Shown: piece by piece, positions 5,866-5,922 of the stretch | How the letters are laid out: each line of letters starts with the position of its first letter | How positions within the stretch are numbered: position 1 is the stretch's first letter | Source: Saprospiraceae bacterium | Lineage (GTDB): Bacteria; Bacteroidota; Bacteroidia; Chitinophagales; Saprospiraceae | DNA length: 5,922 nt | Reading direction: 5' to 3' | NCBI GenBank assembly: GCA_007134625.1 | Contig: SLKL01000094.1 | Coordinates: 1-5,922, forward strand | Program-made: the position numbers and the translations under genes | Notes under the pieces: generated by a model | Told to the model about the DNA's origin: nothing | The model's input: the letters and a program-made list of their open reading frames with translations, nothing else | Database searches by the model: none

Positions 5866-5922
5866 TCACTCATCAAAACCTATATCCCCACCCATCTTTA
5901 CAATCTGAGCATTTCGAACCGA
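5866..5922 (-). CDS. Possible 3' end of an upstream gene (partial)
   Basis: Reading the minus strand in from the window edge gives 18 open codons (SVRNAQIVKMGGDIGFDE) and a TGA at 5868-5866, 54 nt before the start of the Crp/Fnr-type gene. The composition looks protein-like and the position suits a co-oriented upstream gene. However, 18 codons is too short to exclude chance, and no family is recognised. Confidence 0.3.
   Translation of the reverse strand, partial: SVRNAQIVKMGGDIGFDE

Overview
The window looks like chromosomal DNA of a member of the Bacteroidota (Cytophaga/Flavobacterium-like). The signs are a C-terminal type IX secretion sorting domain, AT-rich DNA, A-rich leaders without clear Shine-Dalgarno sequences, and a short Crp/Fnr-type regulator of the kind common in that phylum. 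No rRNA, tRNA, CRISPR array, transposase or integrase was found.

Layout. On the + strand, nt 2-1276 is the 3' part of a secreted beta-propeller-like protein with seven visible VCBS/FG-GAP-type repeats and a sorting tail; its 5' end lies outside the window. It converges on a minus-strand gene (1299-1769) for a small three-helix membrane protein with a TM2-like N-terminus. A 240-bp spacer follows. Next is a tight minus-strand pair: a patatin-like phospholipase (2683-3756), then an unrecognised 220-residue protein (2010-2672) that begins 10 nt after the patatin stop. A 532-bp stretch without a convincing gene (3757-4288) contains a compact GC-rich, hairpin-rich island (about 3898-4010). Further upstream on the minus strand are an alpha/beta hydrolase of the haloalkane dehalogenase/epoxide hydrolase type (4289-5167) and a Crp/Fnr-family regulator (5245-5811). 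The last 57 nt may hold the end of another minus-strand gene.

How the genes may work together. The regulator and hydrolase are co-oriented, 77 nt apart, and may form a regulator-enzyme pair. The patatin and its partner are almost certainly co-transcribed. They are visibly richer in GC (about 42-57% in the 60-nt rows counted by eye, against about 25-38% in rows of the neighbouring genes), so they look like an acquired two-gene cassette.

The best candidate for something undescribed is this cassette. The patatin should attack membrane lipids. The second half of its partner has a strand/helix order, and an 'ADTVFAYRML' block, that recall the pore-forming domain of gasdermins. This is pattern recognition only and needs a profile or structure search. 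The GC-rich island upstream of the cassette, bounded by an imperfect inverted repeat, is the second candidate (structured RNA or dispersed repeat).
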